A DNA stretch of 64,000 nt from Pseudoalteromonas umbrosa (GCF_030125375.1 NZ_JASJUU010000003.1:262247-326246), one strand, 5' to 3'. Positions 39,401 to 43,712 are shown, numbered from the stretch's first letter. Translations and numbers: made by a program. Notes: a model not told the origin generated them from the letters alone.

Positions 39401-40712
39401 TCCGAATGATGATGACGGTATTGCCAACCGCAGCATTGTTGACCCAGGCGGTATTGCGGTACTCGCAAGCGACAATATACTGCCTCTAGCGCAAGCTGAT
39501 TCACTTGTAATTGGTGTGTCTGAACCTGTCTTTATCGATGTATTGAATAACGATACAGATGCAGATGGCGATGTGCTGACAATTACCGGCGCAAGTGTAG
39601 ATTTTGGTGAAGTAGAAGTGATCGATAACCAGCTAAAATATACACCGCCAATGAACTTTGTCGGTACAGCGAGCATTACATATAGTATTGCTGATGGTAA
39701 AGGTGGCACAGCAAGTAGCACAGTAACCATAGAGTTGGTTGTTAATAATGCGCCAGTAACTGCGCCTGATTCAGCAAACACAACGGATAAATCTAGCCTT
39801 ATCATTGATGTTTTATCAAATGATACAGACCCAGATGGAGATGTGTTGGCATTAGTCAGTGCGCAAGCAAACCATGGTAAAGCCACTATCAATAGTGACG
39901 GTACACTCAGTTATGAGCCACTGCTAGGCTTTACTGGTGAAGATGTGGTGACATACGTGGTGAAAGACGATAAAGGCGCTACAAGCGAAGGTATTGTTAA
40001 AGTGTCGGTAACGGCGCACCAGAGTGTATCAGCGCAGAATTCATCATCTGGTAGCTTAGGCGGTTTGTTAGTTGTGATGATTTCGGCTCTGGTTATACGT
40101 CGTCGCTCAAGCAAGTTGCCTGCTTATGCGCTTATCACAACGGCATGTGTTATGAGTTCGAGTGCCGCTGCACAGCAATGGCGTGTTCAAGGCACATTAG
40201 GACAGGCTGAAGCCCGCGCTGATTTCAGTGCGTTACCTACAAGCACACAAATCACTAATATCGATGACAGCAGTCAATCGCTCTCGGTAGGCGCGTTTTT
40301 CCAACTTATGCCAAGCTGGAATATTGGTATGCGTTACATCGATTTAGGGCAGGGCAGAGTCAACTTCAGTGATAGCACAGTGAGCCCAGATAGCTGGCAA
40401 AAAACGGTTTCTCGTGTTGCACCTGTGCTACCTGAAGGCTTTGCTTTGCAAACTGGCTTGGAGGTATTTAAGCATAACAAGTTGCACGCAGAGCTGTTCT
40501 TAGGCGCTTACGGGTGGGATTACAGTATTGAAAGTAAAACCAATACTCGCAGTTACACCGAATACGAGCAAAAAGGCACCAGTGCTTATATTGGCAGTGC
40601 CATTGGCTATGAACTCACGGATAACGTGTCTGCGGTGTTAACTTATAGTTATTACCGTCTAAGCGCGAACCGTATTTCAGAGGTTGCCGCTGGCGTTGAA
40701 GTGCGCTTTTAA
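24468..40712 (+). CDS. Giant multidomain surface protein with internal GlyGly-CTERM-like segment and C-terminal outer-membrane barrel
   Basis: A 5,414-residue protein. Order: N-terminal secretion signal (basic, then A-A-L-F-G-G-V-A-L, to ~40); three ~670-residue repeats (197-2215) each with an EF-hand-like loop, an H-x-G-S-E cadherin/CSPG-like unit, a propeller-like stretch and a beta module; a further CSPG-like unit (~2216-2345); Ig-like units (~2440-3460); a putative Ig/He_PIG module (~3560); about nine cadherin-like modules joined by N-D-A-P-V-A linkers (to ~4500); HYR- and Calx-beta-like modules (~4507-4694); TSP3 repeats (~4804-4831); a choice-of-anchor-U domain (~4834-5003); two more cadherin-like modules; G-G at 5198-5199 plus helix plus R-R-R; a second signal-like segment; and a ~179-residue barrel ending V-E-V-R-F. 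The ATG at 24468 follows TAGG; the preceding TTG is less likely. Likely an adhesin or matrix protein; no RTX repeats or type I secretion genes are nearby. Confidence 0.85.
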   Translation: MSISSKSINKKSKLSRHIQAALFGGVALNAGVMSFGVEAFDLCQMIPTSEQCNTAPKLILDSTDSFGNSTVLFDRQSPVFIGKNANVEDEGKIQRVKVAIQSPSNGENEYLEYDTSKLGDLLSTNASSSEVVTKHAIEVISLDASPSSIETFIKSIKYFNSVAWPTGASRTINVEVEDDRGSKASHYTIIDLQAGLEFDDYFTVSASSVVNGDKFLVNADLFQAADGSGVNLDEFNIGIYDRRGGLGATERFDNTGYGAFYLDSNKDGELTEDELLSNNNNSLNIKLSELNNQHVYFLHSGSEPAQDFQLSVLLSGQTPAGSESKVIKLPVSVIEADQPPQIISSSPKASQIELSLNSEMQAATERVIQIDPAGIPHVVYFEEETKKLIWSRYDNGAWVEIYSDLIEFSWDTRVAPKLKFHADGTAYVSYRNVDMYESPTIHFWRLKQTSSSVEHIILTEHDNPLVPSGGNDIFVSGVGPTYEGYDFVIDKNGALLVLAFDGNNTSKYNLYKLDGSGSQLSWARQEGFELPLLGREMGHYFVISDLSLVYNQNSDSLFYTAQESPPGSPSISAIGQFSSSEAYTNDYFNTDLGGLKTDNNYSYFSQLAQHIGNDDTPAGMHSLIAKRSHNSENSETEIYYQYVSNDESKKVVTGPLTLPNNGNIHQVTLGEQQVLFVDLEQAGEVSKVVVNRLVDEKWKSIYEYNLPFVAAKEFEVVTTPDGGLIVLTQDAQDNSVVHTSSIAGLADIELMEAISANSPQKPFEKIKLHDSDTELLSFVVSTEDLAVPGLYTLPDGFNLGDAEIEFTENGKGVSIKGSVVDINRILAALIFTPNADYQGTPTYIYTVQELPDGSTISGSLNIDIQSLVGLESLITASTLNIKEGDKMRLTEDLFQFDAINADVVEDFRFTLDAGSLGPVAVYYDYDGNGELHEHEKLTGAQLNQPWQYSDMQNSHYYFVHNGSESPLDFSVTINMSLIEGSNFKSSHKLSGTLTLPVKVELVDDAPVIGQKGQIGATEIPLTDEMLSASELVVEESAEGEIFAAYFNQASQQVTIKKFVDKQWQQVDIINTLGAHSSTSLQMRFDNNGSLYLAFISKAEANSADGAINKSALSVAKYNTNSGARDYHYQSLQDVTLLSDVFGFVLDEHGLPYVMVPNTLSESNTVTEASIFKLNDNSTPTKWQSVYAFSDKLFDDFRYSDEGQLHAAELKSLSLAIENGTIHYAAAAQMNMASATLIGKIVEDQGGLIHIIDNELGGKVKTADGESYMSSSAYISQAKAVNSVSGVHSLTSLTEFWQYTFVDYFARAYDGSDTYQVDRLKISNHGSVVALGSDTAYAAEVTSKWGSSTTRVVVYHVVDKAWEIYHEFELPFGSDPTSGELKFSGDNQLFYKVKDSTEQLSRLYKIGDVGAMDWSTSKISANTPSNILAGLQVQDPDSEEAVFTLTTDDANLPGTFSLPADFDKGAAIVEFTQNGKGVRLSGQIEDINRVLAALIFTPNSQYEGTPKYTYTVQGSSGDTETNGEFDLNIISYTELSSFFTLEPMNVREGGEERIRVNLFPSIDYQGDIWDDLTFLFDTQSLHSGDIYHDANGDGTIVDSEKLTEQELSAPRPLADILNGAFYFAHDGSESPLDFSILVDASLREGSEHSQRYSSSATFILPVSVKLVDDPIEFGAQGSNITTSEIPLTDEMLNADELLIRTSPSGEIHVIYTEDAQTATKLSWLKLVDGQWQNVADEQFLGMSSGEFQSISPQLEFADDGSAYLVHIQHGSNDEKSLSMIHYDAEADAATTYPLHTGFENDDSLGGPIKSSAFALALDENDTPYVMFHRDLLEVADHVIYKFQQNGDELGWAEYRTIDRDLNAVSKPGTGNTVYLPIKRLSLVVNAENDTAYYSVNMSGEQYFTDQFLTQGNENTLLWNATVVYKHDESSANVVYDLGNGSNISSTKSRFITEVELEQKQDALGNVIGVHSIRSMVETDLNGMHIDSFAMLNDGTQTRTDPQSFNANTSNVVLGKETPYIVEVTSADNGGSNVVIQHMVNGQWEVYQQYEVPFAVNKAPEIEITGTNQLIVSVEGDNAGETNVAITKDEPTNWAVTPINAAKSAQFFKDFVLKDDDADEVTFSVNTTADGLPGVFSLPEDFDLGTASIDFGDPDSAEYGKEVTITGTVEDVNRLIAALTFTPKDGYEGKPQYSYSLQSNTDDEPLTSNFDLNITDANTAPTRVVNKPIYVLPEREGHTQITIDRLKATDPDDNDAGIFYEIVELPESGLLRLTHSDGGSGLVETDLQVGSSFSQLDLMDNEAGSKLEYIVENGIRAGAFKLRLIDGGEDGVQPSEPFIVSLVDTKPAVSLSQTDINLSALLYENAFTTIEAPEFDAQSVTFGLYEVIDGICTTDVFAGIYLDGNALKADDLFDAGDLEICVVAKDDIWEVKQVFTLNLEDNLPVEAPSMPDLVAIRDSGEFNDDNITSSRQPTFEGTGPSGLVVELTSSIDGIIGSGLVNAGGAWSVRVRDDLSEGTHIITALARKGEINSLPSAPLTVTIEHSAPPIASGDYARLSNASISGSIPTVTTDKPVIEGVAKGFVTVRISLVTPGETPLIELVPVSSDGSWSYQVPNGLKDGTHYLSTYAVSSAGNSSLFPDIEFKVDTSAFSTPTEFSWRGEDGYINASELVNYQINGQFAGAIPVGDKLNASIQVGTQSFDGSATVANQIAWSIEQFGMNSAQFTNETEFKLTLQAEDIHGNTSESVVRTAKLDVVSPSVVIEASQSLAGANEPVRLLFSFSEPVASFTRDMISLQNNKGTLGPVVKHSSTSYSAIYTPAAGNIGQEEFKINAGRYFDIAGNLGQSASFTLDIDSVANENHSIRFEKQTYLAGDNEVKFTLLGLEAGSSYSYELRSSGGGVVSGGEVLANNLTGKTVTVSQLDELKDGELTLSVVATDKAGNRSEAKTTSATMDRTAPSVVSITANDTRLDADDKAIITITLSEPSADFNISSLNENGGRLSRFKNLSDTVYQVEFTPSRSVEQTGSVSVNANSFTDIAGNGNTLTSPIEFDIDTKAPGRPSVTFNSDVYNAESLTNAFFTVSYEGDADGFEWTLSNVDGGIGGSDDSRPSSSEPIYLNKTVKSMHAQLDDLADGIYTFTFVLSDDFGNDSYEAVETITLDNQKPTVDITVADGVLGTEGRVVEFTVSEAVTGFALEDISASSGHFEAFTSLGNNRYTAKYIPLNDVSVDVIVSVSSGAFTDAALNAVDSTTKTLTVDTKAPSVQSVNLSSGTYNIQNQAQASFSFVGAEVGATYRYTLTSSGGGTISESGTIEQANQKVTFTDFASLKDGDLTLNVTLTDVAGNTSVASHTATLDTVSPEILSLTSNDMALKLGEEALLTITLNEAVEALSSAQFSVVNGKLSDFKALSPTTYQAKLKPSDNVDGEIQLVISAGSIQDAAGNTNSEAKSLSITTDTSVPTGQSVTIDQAEINEDNDTALSFTLRGLEGSGLITYHISDGSNSVGSTSPIAITGTTQVISGIDVSSLAEGKLFLNVVVLDDAHNAAEAITASVIKAYNVAPTLSGTPASTINEDSEFVFEPLLNDPDTDNEHVFTINQTLPWATFDAQTGKLSGTPTDEHVGTYDNIQITVNDGRETFTLPAFSVEVVNTNDAPVAQNLAFDLNEAEQLIVAKAQGLIDTATDDDIDSGDVLKAIIVNEPQFGALVLNDDGSFTYSHDGSENHSDSFGYQIEDASGARSELRTVSLNMNAQADAPVVVDDFAQTLEDTQIIVKLLTNDSDAENDMVASSAAVIVEPKLGSYSIENGIITYTPNLNATGQDSLTYTVKDLAGNTSAAATLIIDITPVNDKPVAKSFELLVTEDTASNSIDLRGKSEDVEDINPTGAIALTATPTKGFVTLDQQTGSLVYTPNADAIGSDVFSYTIADSDGLISEPAIVTVNIGAVNDRPVVGNDTLAMTEDEVATLNILANDSDVEDQGFNAANVMLEDKGAGAGVYDMADVAVLADGTLEITPKQDANGRFSFTYTLVDSEQLSSESATVTVDITPVNDAPVALDNMAELFEEGSHEVNVLGNDSDVDENDTLDLSSVSVVKQPLNGQVRVTDTGAIVYVPNTNFNGDDTFTYTVRDAAGALSNEATVTMTVKPLNDAPVAQSQSVSLAEDGSLLITLAATDIDGDELSYQIVSSTASGSLTQQSVNTWTYAPNANFNGQDSLQFIAFDGQVESEPAQVTITVDAANDAPEISGAPATNVDQDVAYSFTPQVTDLDEDSLTFSVSNLPVWASFDAQSGTLSGTPGRDDVGSYTDIVITVSDGELTASLSPFAIEVGYVNAKPVAQGMDVFVNEDSTVSFSAPVSDADQDSLSISITEQPSFGSLTIQGQLFTYVPGANFNGSDSFSYAVNDGAEDSVAAQVAISVNPLNDAPVAQNDAFTFNTVSSSYTLNVLTNDTDVDAGDVLSLVGASASIGSVTIENGQLVYQPQATVQDTAVITYMIADPQGEQSSATATVDIVNNAAGSAGQLTLTTPQDKVVDATGLFTKVDLGSATATDGNGNPIAVSLVDGKTVFAPGLHHVYWKATDSNAQSIVKKQTLTVNPLISLSKDSQIAEEHTHTVKVFLNGEAPSYPVTVPYTISGTADGNDHDLIDGEVIINEGNEGVISFNVFGDGVVEGNETIVITLADTLNRGAKFASTVTIVEENVAPALSFETVQSGESRSLVVQSGGLVQVKASATDANPLDAVTYSWVAEDQQLGNLSTAADVFELDPKGLSAGIYKLSVTASDDGVPSLSSTVDVYLEVVESLPELGTEDSDGDLIPDSQEGFADTDNDGIPDYLDASSDCNVIPGQIKDPNQFLVEGEPGVCLRKGVTVAQNSTGGAQLLESELPADAEATNIGGLFDFIATGLPKEGDVYGIVIPQRKPIPVNAIYRKYRNGEWINFAVTDQDKILSAAGEPGYCPPPGSSEWRDGLNEGDWCVQLKIVDGGPNDDDGIANRSIVDPGGIAVLASDNILPLAQADSLVIGVSEPVFIDVLNNDTDADGDVLTITGASVDFGEVEVIDNQLKYTPPMNFVGTASITYSIADGKGGTASSTVTIELVVNNAPVTAPDSANTTDKSSLIIDVLSNDTDPDGDVLALVSAQANHGKATINSDGTLSYEPLLGFTGEDVVTYVVKDDKGATSEGIVKVSVTAHQSVSAQNSSSGSLGGLLVVMISALVIRRRSSKLPAYALITTACVMSSSAAAQQWRVQGTLGQAEARADFSALPTSTQITNIDDSSQSLSVGAFFQLMPSWNIGMRYIDLGQGRVNFSDSTVSPDSWQKTVSRVAPVLPEGFALQTGLEVFKHNKLHAELFLGAYGWDYSIESKTNTRSYTEYEQKGTSAYIGSAIGYELTDNVSAVLTYSYYRLSANRISEVAAGVEVRF
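25058..27074 (+). repeat. N-terminal long repeat unit 1 of the giant protein
   Basis: About 672 residues. Begins F-T-V-S-A-S-S; EF-hand-like loop D263-E274 (D-S-N-K-D-G-E-L-T-E-D-E); then H-S-G-S-E; a propeller-like region starting at L-N-S-E-M; and ends in a module with F-T-E-N-G-K-G-V-S-I and I-N-R-I-L-A-A-L-I-F-T-P-N. Confidence 0.75.
27075..29059 (+). repeat. N-terminal long repeat unit 2 of the giant protein
   Basis: About 662 residues in the same order as unit 1. EF-hand-like loop D-Y-D-G-N-G-E-L-H-E-H-E from residue 924; H-N-G-S-E-S-P-L-D-F; E-I-P-L-T-D-E-M-L; closing module with F-T-Q-N-G-K-G-V-R-L and I-N-R-V-L-A-A-L-I-F-T-P-N. Confidence 0.75.
29060..31114 (+). repeat. N-terminal long repeat unit 3 of the giant protein
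   Basis: About 685 residues. EF-hand-like loop D-A-N-G-D-G-T-I-V-D-S-E from residue 1588; H-D-G-S-E-S-P-L-D-F; E-I-P-L-T-D-E-M-L; closing module with V-N-R-L-I-A-A-L-T-F-T-P-K. It is closer to unit 2 than to unit 1 in the segments compared by eye. Confidence 0.75.
35419..37990 (+). repeat. Tandem cadherin-like modules with N-D-A-P-V-A linkers
   Basis: About nine modules of ~90-100 residues inside the giant protein. Linkers (N-D-A-P-V-A, A-D-A-P-V-V, N-D-K-P-V-A, N-D-R-P-V-V, N-A-K-P-V-A) recur near 35419, 35720, 36005, 36299, 36606, 36900, 37173, 37450 and 37720, each followed by an E-D-x start and often N-D-x-D or D-x-D-x-D calcium-type residues. Confidence 0.8.
40050..40712 (+). other. Internal GlyGly-CTERM-like segment, signal-like segment and C-terminal barrel of the giant protein
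   Basis: Residues ~5195-5213 read G-S-L-G-G-L-L-V-V-M-I-S-A-L-V-I-R-R-R, the three-part layout of GlyGly-CTERM sorting signals (Gly pair, helix, basic end), which normally end a protein. Here reading continues without a stop through K-L-P, a hydrophobic core and S-A-A-A before Q5236, the layout of a Sec signal peptide. About 179 beta-rich residues follow and end in V-E-V-R-F. A fused small outer-membrane barrel is the simplest reading. Confidence 0.7.
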
Positions 40713-40728
40713 ATCACTTTTAAACGAA

Positions 40729-40756
40729 AAGCCTGCTTTATAGCAGGCTTTTTTTT
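40729..40756 (+). terminator. Rho-independent terminator after the giant gene
   Basis: An 8-bp stem (40729-40736 with 40743-40750) with a 6-base loop, followed by a run of T to 40756. It lies 16 bases after the stop codon. Confidence 0.88.
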
Positions 40757-41064
40757 GCGTGTTTTTTCCAAAGTGAATGGAAACTGAGGATTTTAGGATA
40801 TGCGATTTATTGTGAAAGCCGCAATTTAAGTAGTAATAAAGTAATTTAATTAGAGTGGATAGAGAAAAATAGTGGTGTTTTTGTCCTAAATTTAGGCGGT
40901 AATGTCAATTATGCATCCATGCATGTACCAAATAATGAAATAAAACTCTTTATTGATCAATGCTATTAGTAACTATTCTCATTTTTATGCGTAAGTTAGT
41001 TGATAACTATTTTTGTTTAGATTAAACTAGATTCAGTTGATGTAATTGAGATTGGTTTTCATTC
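40757..41064. other. Intergenic region before bfd
   Basis: About 308 bases without a gene. It holds the tail of the giant-gene terminator, AT-rich sequence and a Fur-box-like site at 40965-40983. Nothing else could be supported. Confidence 0.5.
40965..40983. promoter_or_regulatory. Fur-box-like site upstream of bfd
   Basis: On the minus strand it reads AATGAGAATAGTTACTAAT, close to the Fur pattern AATGATAATCATTATC, about 80 bases before the bfd start. The match is partial. Confidence 0.5.
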
Positions 41065-41259
41065 ATGTATATTTGTATCTGCCACGGAATAACAGACAAA
41101 AAAATAGCGCAGACGATAGATGACGGTGCTCGCTCTATGAGAGACCTCAGCAAAGAGCTAGGTGTTGGCACGCAATGCGGTAAATGCTGTAACTGCACTA
41201 AAAAGATTTTGAATGAAAAGCTTATTGACATTGTTGATGTGACAGAGCAAGTTGCATAA
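41065..41259 (+). CDS. bfd: Bacterioferritin-associated ferredoxin
   Basis: A 64-residue [2Fe-2S] protein. The four cluster cysteines are C4, C6, C38 and C41, the same positions as in E. coli Bfd, in M-Y-I-C-I-C-H-G-I-T-D and Q-C-G-K-C-C. Bfd binds bacterioferritin and passes electrons to the core so that stored iron is released as Fe(II). It faces two bacterioferritin genes across a shared terminator. The Fur-like site upstream fits its usual induction under iron limitation. Confidence 0.95.
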   Translation: MYICICHGITDKKIAQTIDDGARSMRDLSKELGVGTQCGKCCNCTKKILNEKLIDIVDVTEQVA

Positions 41260-41271
41260 AGAATTGAATAC

Positions 41272-41303
41272 AAAAAAGGGCGCTTAATTAAGCGCCCTTT
41301 TTT
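41272..41303. terminator. Bidirectional terminator between bfd and the bacterioferritin genes
   Basis: A 32-base perfect palindrome: a run of A, a GC-rich stem (GGGCGC) with an AATT centre, then a run of T. It can stop both the plus-strand bfd transcript and the minus-strand bfr transcript. Confidence 0.9.
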
Positions 41304-41315
41304 AATGGGTGTAAT

Positions 41316-41780
41316 TTACATTTGTGATTGTAAGTAGTTTTCTTGGCCCATTGTTTTAAGTAGTTGTTGTTGTGTCTCTAGCCAGTCTATTTGCTCTTCT
41401 TGCTCGCTTTGGATGTTGTCCAAAGCTTCACGGCTGATATAGTCTTGCTTTTCTTCACACAAAGCGATAGCTGCTTGTAAATCTTTTAAAGAGACTTCTT
41501 CAAAAGCATGGTTGGCAGCAATCATTTCTGGCACATTCTCGCCAATATTTAATCGACCTAAATCTTGTAAGTTTGGTAGGCCTTCTAAAAATAAAATACG
41601 CTCGATAAGTCTGTCGGCATTTTTCATTTTTTGGATAGATACTTTGTAATCTGCTTTATCTAATTTCATAAAGCCAAAGTCTTTAAACATACGCGCATGA
41701 AGAAAATACTGGTTAATACCAACCAACTCGTTTGCAAGTACCTTATTTAGCGCGACAATAACTTCTCTATTACCTTTCAT
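41316..41780 (-). CDS. bfr: Bacterioferritin subunit, haem-binding type lacking the ferroxidase centre
   Basis: A 154-residue bacterioferritin aligned residue by residue with E. coli Bfr. The haem ligand Met52 is kept, as are E18 and E94. The ferroxidase ligands E51, H54, E127 and H130 are replaced by Lys, Asn, Gln and Gln. This subunit should therefore bind haem but not oxidise iron itself, like the beta subunit reported for two-subunit bacterioferritins of Pseudomonas putida type. It lies 12 bases after the partner gene on the same strand (GGAAG ribosome site in the gap), so the two are an operon and probably assemble into mixed 24-mers. Confidence 0.92.
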   Translation of the reverse strand: MKGNREVIVALNKVLANELVGINQYFLHARMFKDFGFMKLDKADYKVSIQKMKNADRLIERILFLEGLPNLQDLGRLNIGENVPEMIAANHAFEEVSLKDLQAAIALCEEKQDYISREALDNIQSEQEEQIDWLETQQQLLKTMGQENYLQSQM

Positions 41781-41792
41781 ATTTTAGTCTTC

Positions 41793-42263
41793 CTATGCAA
41801 GTTGAGATTGCAGGTAGTTTTGAATACCGATCTTATCAATTAGACCGATTTGCTGTTCAAGCCAGTAAACGTGGTCTTCTTCAGTGTCGAATAGTAGCTT
41901 TTCAAGTACTGCACGAGATTGATAATCCTGCTCTTCTTCGCAGGCTTTGATTGCGTCTTTAACACATGCAACCACTTCAAGCTCAAGTGTCAGGTCGTTT
42001 TCCATCATCGATTTTACGTCTTGACCAATTAATAAATCGCGACGTTTGGTCATGTTTGGCACGCCTTCTAGAAATAAAATGCGTTTAATTAGCCAATCAG
42101 CATGCGTTGTTTCTTCTTCCATTTCATGATTCAAACGCTCATACAATTTATCAAGACCCATGTCTTCGTACATGCGAGAGTGAATGAAGTACTGGTCAAT
42201 TGCAGCTAGTTCATTTGCCAGTAGCGCGTTAAATGCATCGATGATTTTTTGTTTACCCTTCAT
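41793..42263 (-). CDS. bfr: Bacterioferritin subunit, ferroxidase type lacking the haem methionine
   Basis: A 156-residue bacterioferritin. All di-iron ligands are present: E18, E51, H54, E94, E128 and H131 (the last two shifted by a one-residue insertion relative to E. coli). Position 52, the haem-ligand Met, is Thr. It should oxidise Fe(II) but not bind the inter-subunit haem, complementing the next gene. AGGA lies before the ATG. A strong Fur-box-like site lies about 95 bases upstream. Iron storage and protection from iron-driven oxidative damage is the expected role. Confidence 0.92.
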   Translation of the reverse strand: MKGKQKIIDAFNALLANELAAIDQYFIHSRMYEDMGLDKLYERLNHEMEEETTHADWLIKRILFLEGVPNMTKRRDLLIGQDVKSMMENDLTLELEVVACVKDAIKACEEEQDYQSRAVLEKLLFDTEEDHVYWLEQQIGLIDKIGIQNYLQSQLA

Positions 42264-42357
42264 AGGATGTTCCTCAAACTCTGACTATGAAGGCTATTCT
42301 ATCTATATGCTCGGAAATGTCAACAAAAAACCCTTTAAAATCATAGGTTTAACAATT

Positions 42358-42376
42358 GATTCTTATTCTCATTATC
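42358..42376. promoter_or_regulatory. Fur box between bacterioferritin operon and the sodA operon
   Basis: On the minus strand GATAATGAGAATAAGAATC, matching the 19-bp Fur consensus GATAATGATAATCATTATC at most positions. It lies about 95 bases before bfr and about 185 before the gene preceding sodA, so it may act on either side. Confidence 0.75.
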
Positions 42377-42480
42377 GTTGTCTTTTATGCTTTTAACTCA
42401 GGTTGTAATTTATACAATCTTATCGTTGAGATGTGATGCGAGCAGTAAATAAAGTAATAACCATGGTTAAATCATGGCAA

Positions 42481-42507
42481 TAATGCAAATAAAAACAATT
42501 TGCATTA
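42481..42507. promoter_or_regulatory. Perfect inverted repeat upstream of the sodA operon
   Basis: TAATGCAAAT at 42481-42490 and its exact complement ATTTGCATTA at 42498-42507, with a 7-base A-rich spacer. It lies about 55 bases before the start of the first gene. It is probably an operator for an unidentified regulator. Confidence 0.5.
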
Positions 42508-42561
42508 AGGTGTTGGTTTTGTTTATAGTTGTCAGGTGTAAAGCAATCTAAGGGGAGCGTA

Positions 42562-43068
42562 ATGGCCCTAATTGAGCAACCAGAATCTTCAATTGATACT
42601 CCATTGGAGTACGCCTTAGCACCATGGCAATATGCGATAAAAACGGGCAACCATGCTTTTCAGCATGGTCACTTTGACTCAGCTAGAGACAAGTATCAAA
42701 GCGCTTTAAATTTGGCAGGTCACTTACTTGAACGCTTCGTAAAAAGTGAAGCAAGTGTTGAGCAATTAACGGCAATTGAGCATTGCTGCCCAGCCTTAGT
42801 CGTTGCTGCTCATAATTTAGCTGATTGCTTTTTAGCACTGTCCAAGCCAGAGCGAGCGTGCCAACAGTTGATAGAAGTGCATACTGCGATCCTTCATTTA
42901 GTCGAAAATGCTTCAATTGAAATTGTTGAGATTGCTTGTCACCACTTACATAAAACGCGGCAGGAGTTGATTAACTTTGCGTCCTGTCATCCCCACCTTC
43001 CTGAGTTAATTGAACAAGTTAACATAGCAATGGAAGGTGGTTTTAACCGTCCACATATCGTCCATTAA
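42562..43068 (+). CDS. Small helical TPR-like protein preceding sodA
   Basis: A 168-residue, mostly helical protein. The start at 42562 has AGGGGAG at 42551-42557; the frame is open from 42529. Residues ~30-65 (A-F-Q-H-G-H-F-D-S-A-R-D-K-Y-Q-S-A-L-N-L-A) look like a TPR helix pair, and a second helical pair carries A-A-H-N-L-A-D-C-F-L-A-L. Several Cys and His are present but no classic metal motif. It is 18 bases from sodA and almost certainly co-transcribed. A gene of unknown role before sodA is also known from the Pseudomonas aeruginosa fumC-orfX-sodA operon, but I cannot claim homology. Confidence 0.7.
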   Translation: MALIEQPESSIDTPLEYALAPWQYAIKTGNHAFQHGHFDSARDKYQSALNLAGHLLERFVKSEASVEQLTAIEHCCPALVVAAHNLADCFLALSKPERACQQLIEVHTAILHLVENASIEIVEIACHHLHKTRQELINFASCHPHLPELIEQVNIAMEGGFNRPHIVH

Positions 43069-43086
43069 AGTAAATGAGGAAAAATC

Positions 43087-43695
43087 ATGGCTTTTACATT
43101 GCCACAATTACCGTACGCGTATGATGCGCTAGAGCCGCATATTGATACAAGAACAATGGAAATTCACCACACACTTCACCACCAGACTTATGTCAATAAA
43201 GCGAATGCGGCTTTAGAGGGCACGGAGTTTGCTGATCGTGGTGTTGAGGACTTACTTGTAAATATCGAATCACTGCCTGAAAACCTAAAAGGTGCGGTGA
43301 GAGATCATGTTGGTGGTCACCATAACCATAGCCTATTCTGGACTATTATGTCTCCAGATAGTGGAGAACTACACGAAGGTGAGCTGTCTAAAGCAATTGC
43401 TGATACGTTTGGTAGTTTTGATGCATTCAAAGAATTATTTACAGCTGCTGCAGTCAGTCGTTTTGGTAGTGGTTGGGCGTGGTTAGTTGTTGACGCTGAT
43501 GGTGAGTTAAAAGTGACAAGCTCACTGAACCAAGATAGCCCGCTTATGAGCAATCAGACGCCAATTTTAGGTTTGGATGTGTGGGAACATGCATATTACC
43601 TGAAGTATCAAAATCGTCGTCCTGAATACATCGCGGCGTTTTACAATGTTATTAACTGGGCAGAAGTTGAAAAGCGTTATTTAGACGCGAAGTAA
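43087..43695 (+). CDS. sodA: Manganese-type superoxide dismutase
   Basis: A 202-residue Fe/Mn superoxide dismutase that converts superoxide to hydrogen peroxide and oxygen in the cytosol. Metal ligands H27, H81, D164 and H168 (D-V-W-E-H-A-Y-Y) are present. G77 and Q149 (N-Q-D) with G-G-H-x-N-H-S-L-F-W and N-Q-D-S-P-L-M point to the Mn (SodA) type rather than Fe (SodB). AGGA before the ATG. It lies 18 bases after the TPR-like gene and near two bacterioferritins, consistent with a Fur-linked iron/oxidative-stress block. Confidence 0.93.
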   Translation: MAFTLPQLPYAYDALEPHIDTRTMEIHHTLHHQTYVNKANAALEGTEFADRGVEDLLVNIESLPENLKGAVRDHVGGHHNHSLFWTIMSPDSGELHEGELSKAIADTFGSFDAFKELFTAAAVSRFGSGWAWLVVDADGELKVTSSLNQDSPLMSNQTPILGLDVWEHAYYLKYQNRRPEYIAAFYNVINWAEVEKRYLDAK

Positions 43696-43712
43696 TTAAG
43701 CTTCAGTTTGCT

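Noticed and set aside
39377-39892. 171-codon minus-strand frame inside the giant gene (and many shorter ones nearby)
   Set aside because: They mirror the regular codon pattern of the plus-strand repeats and have low-complexity Ser/Val/Leu translations; shadows of the real gene.
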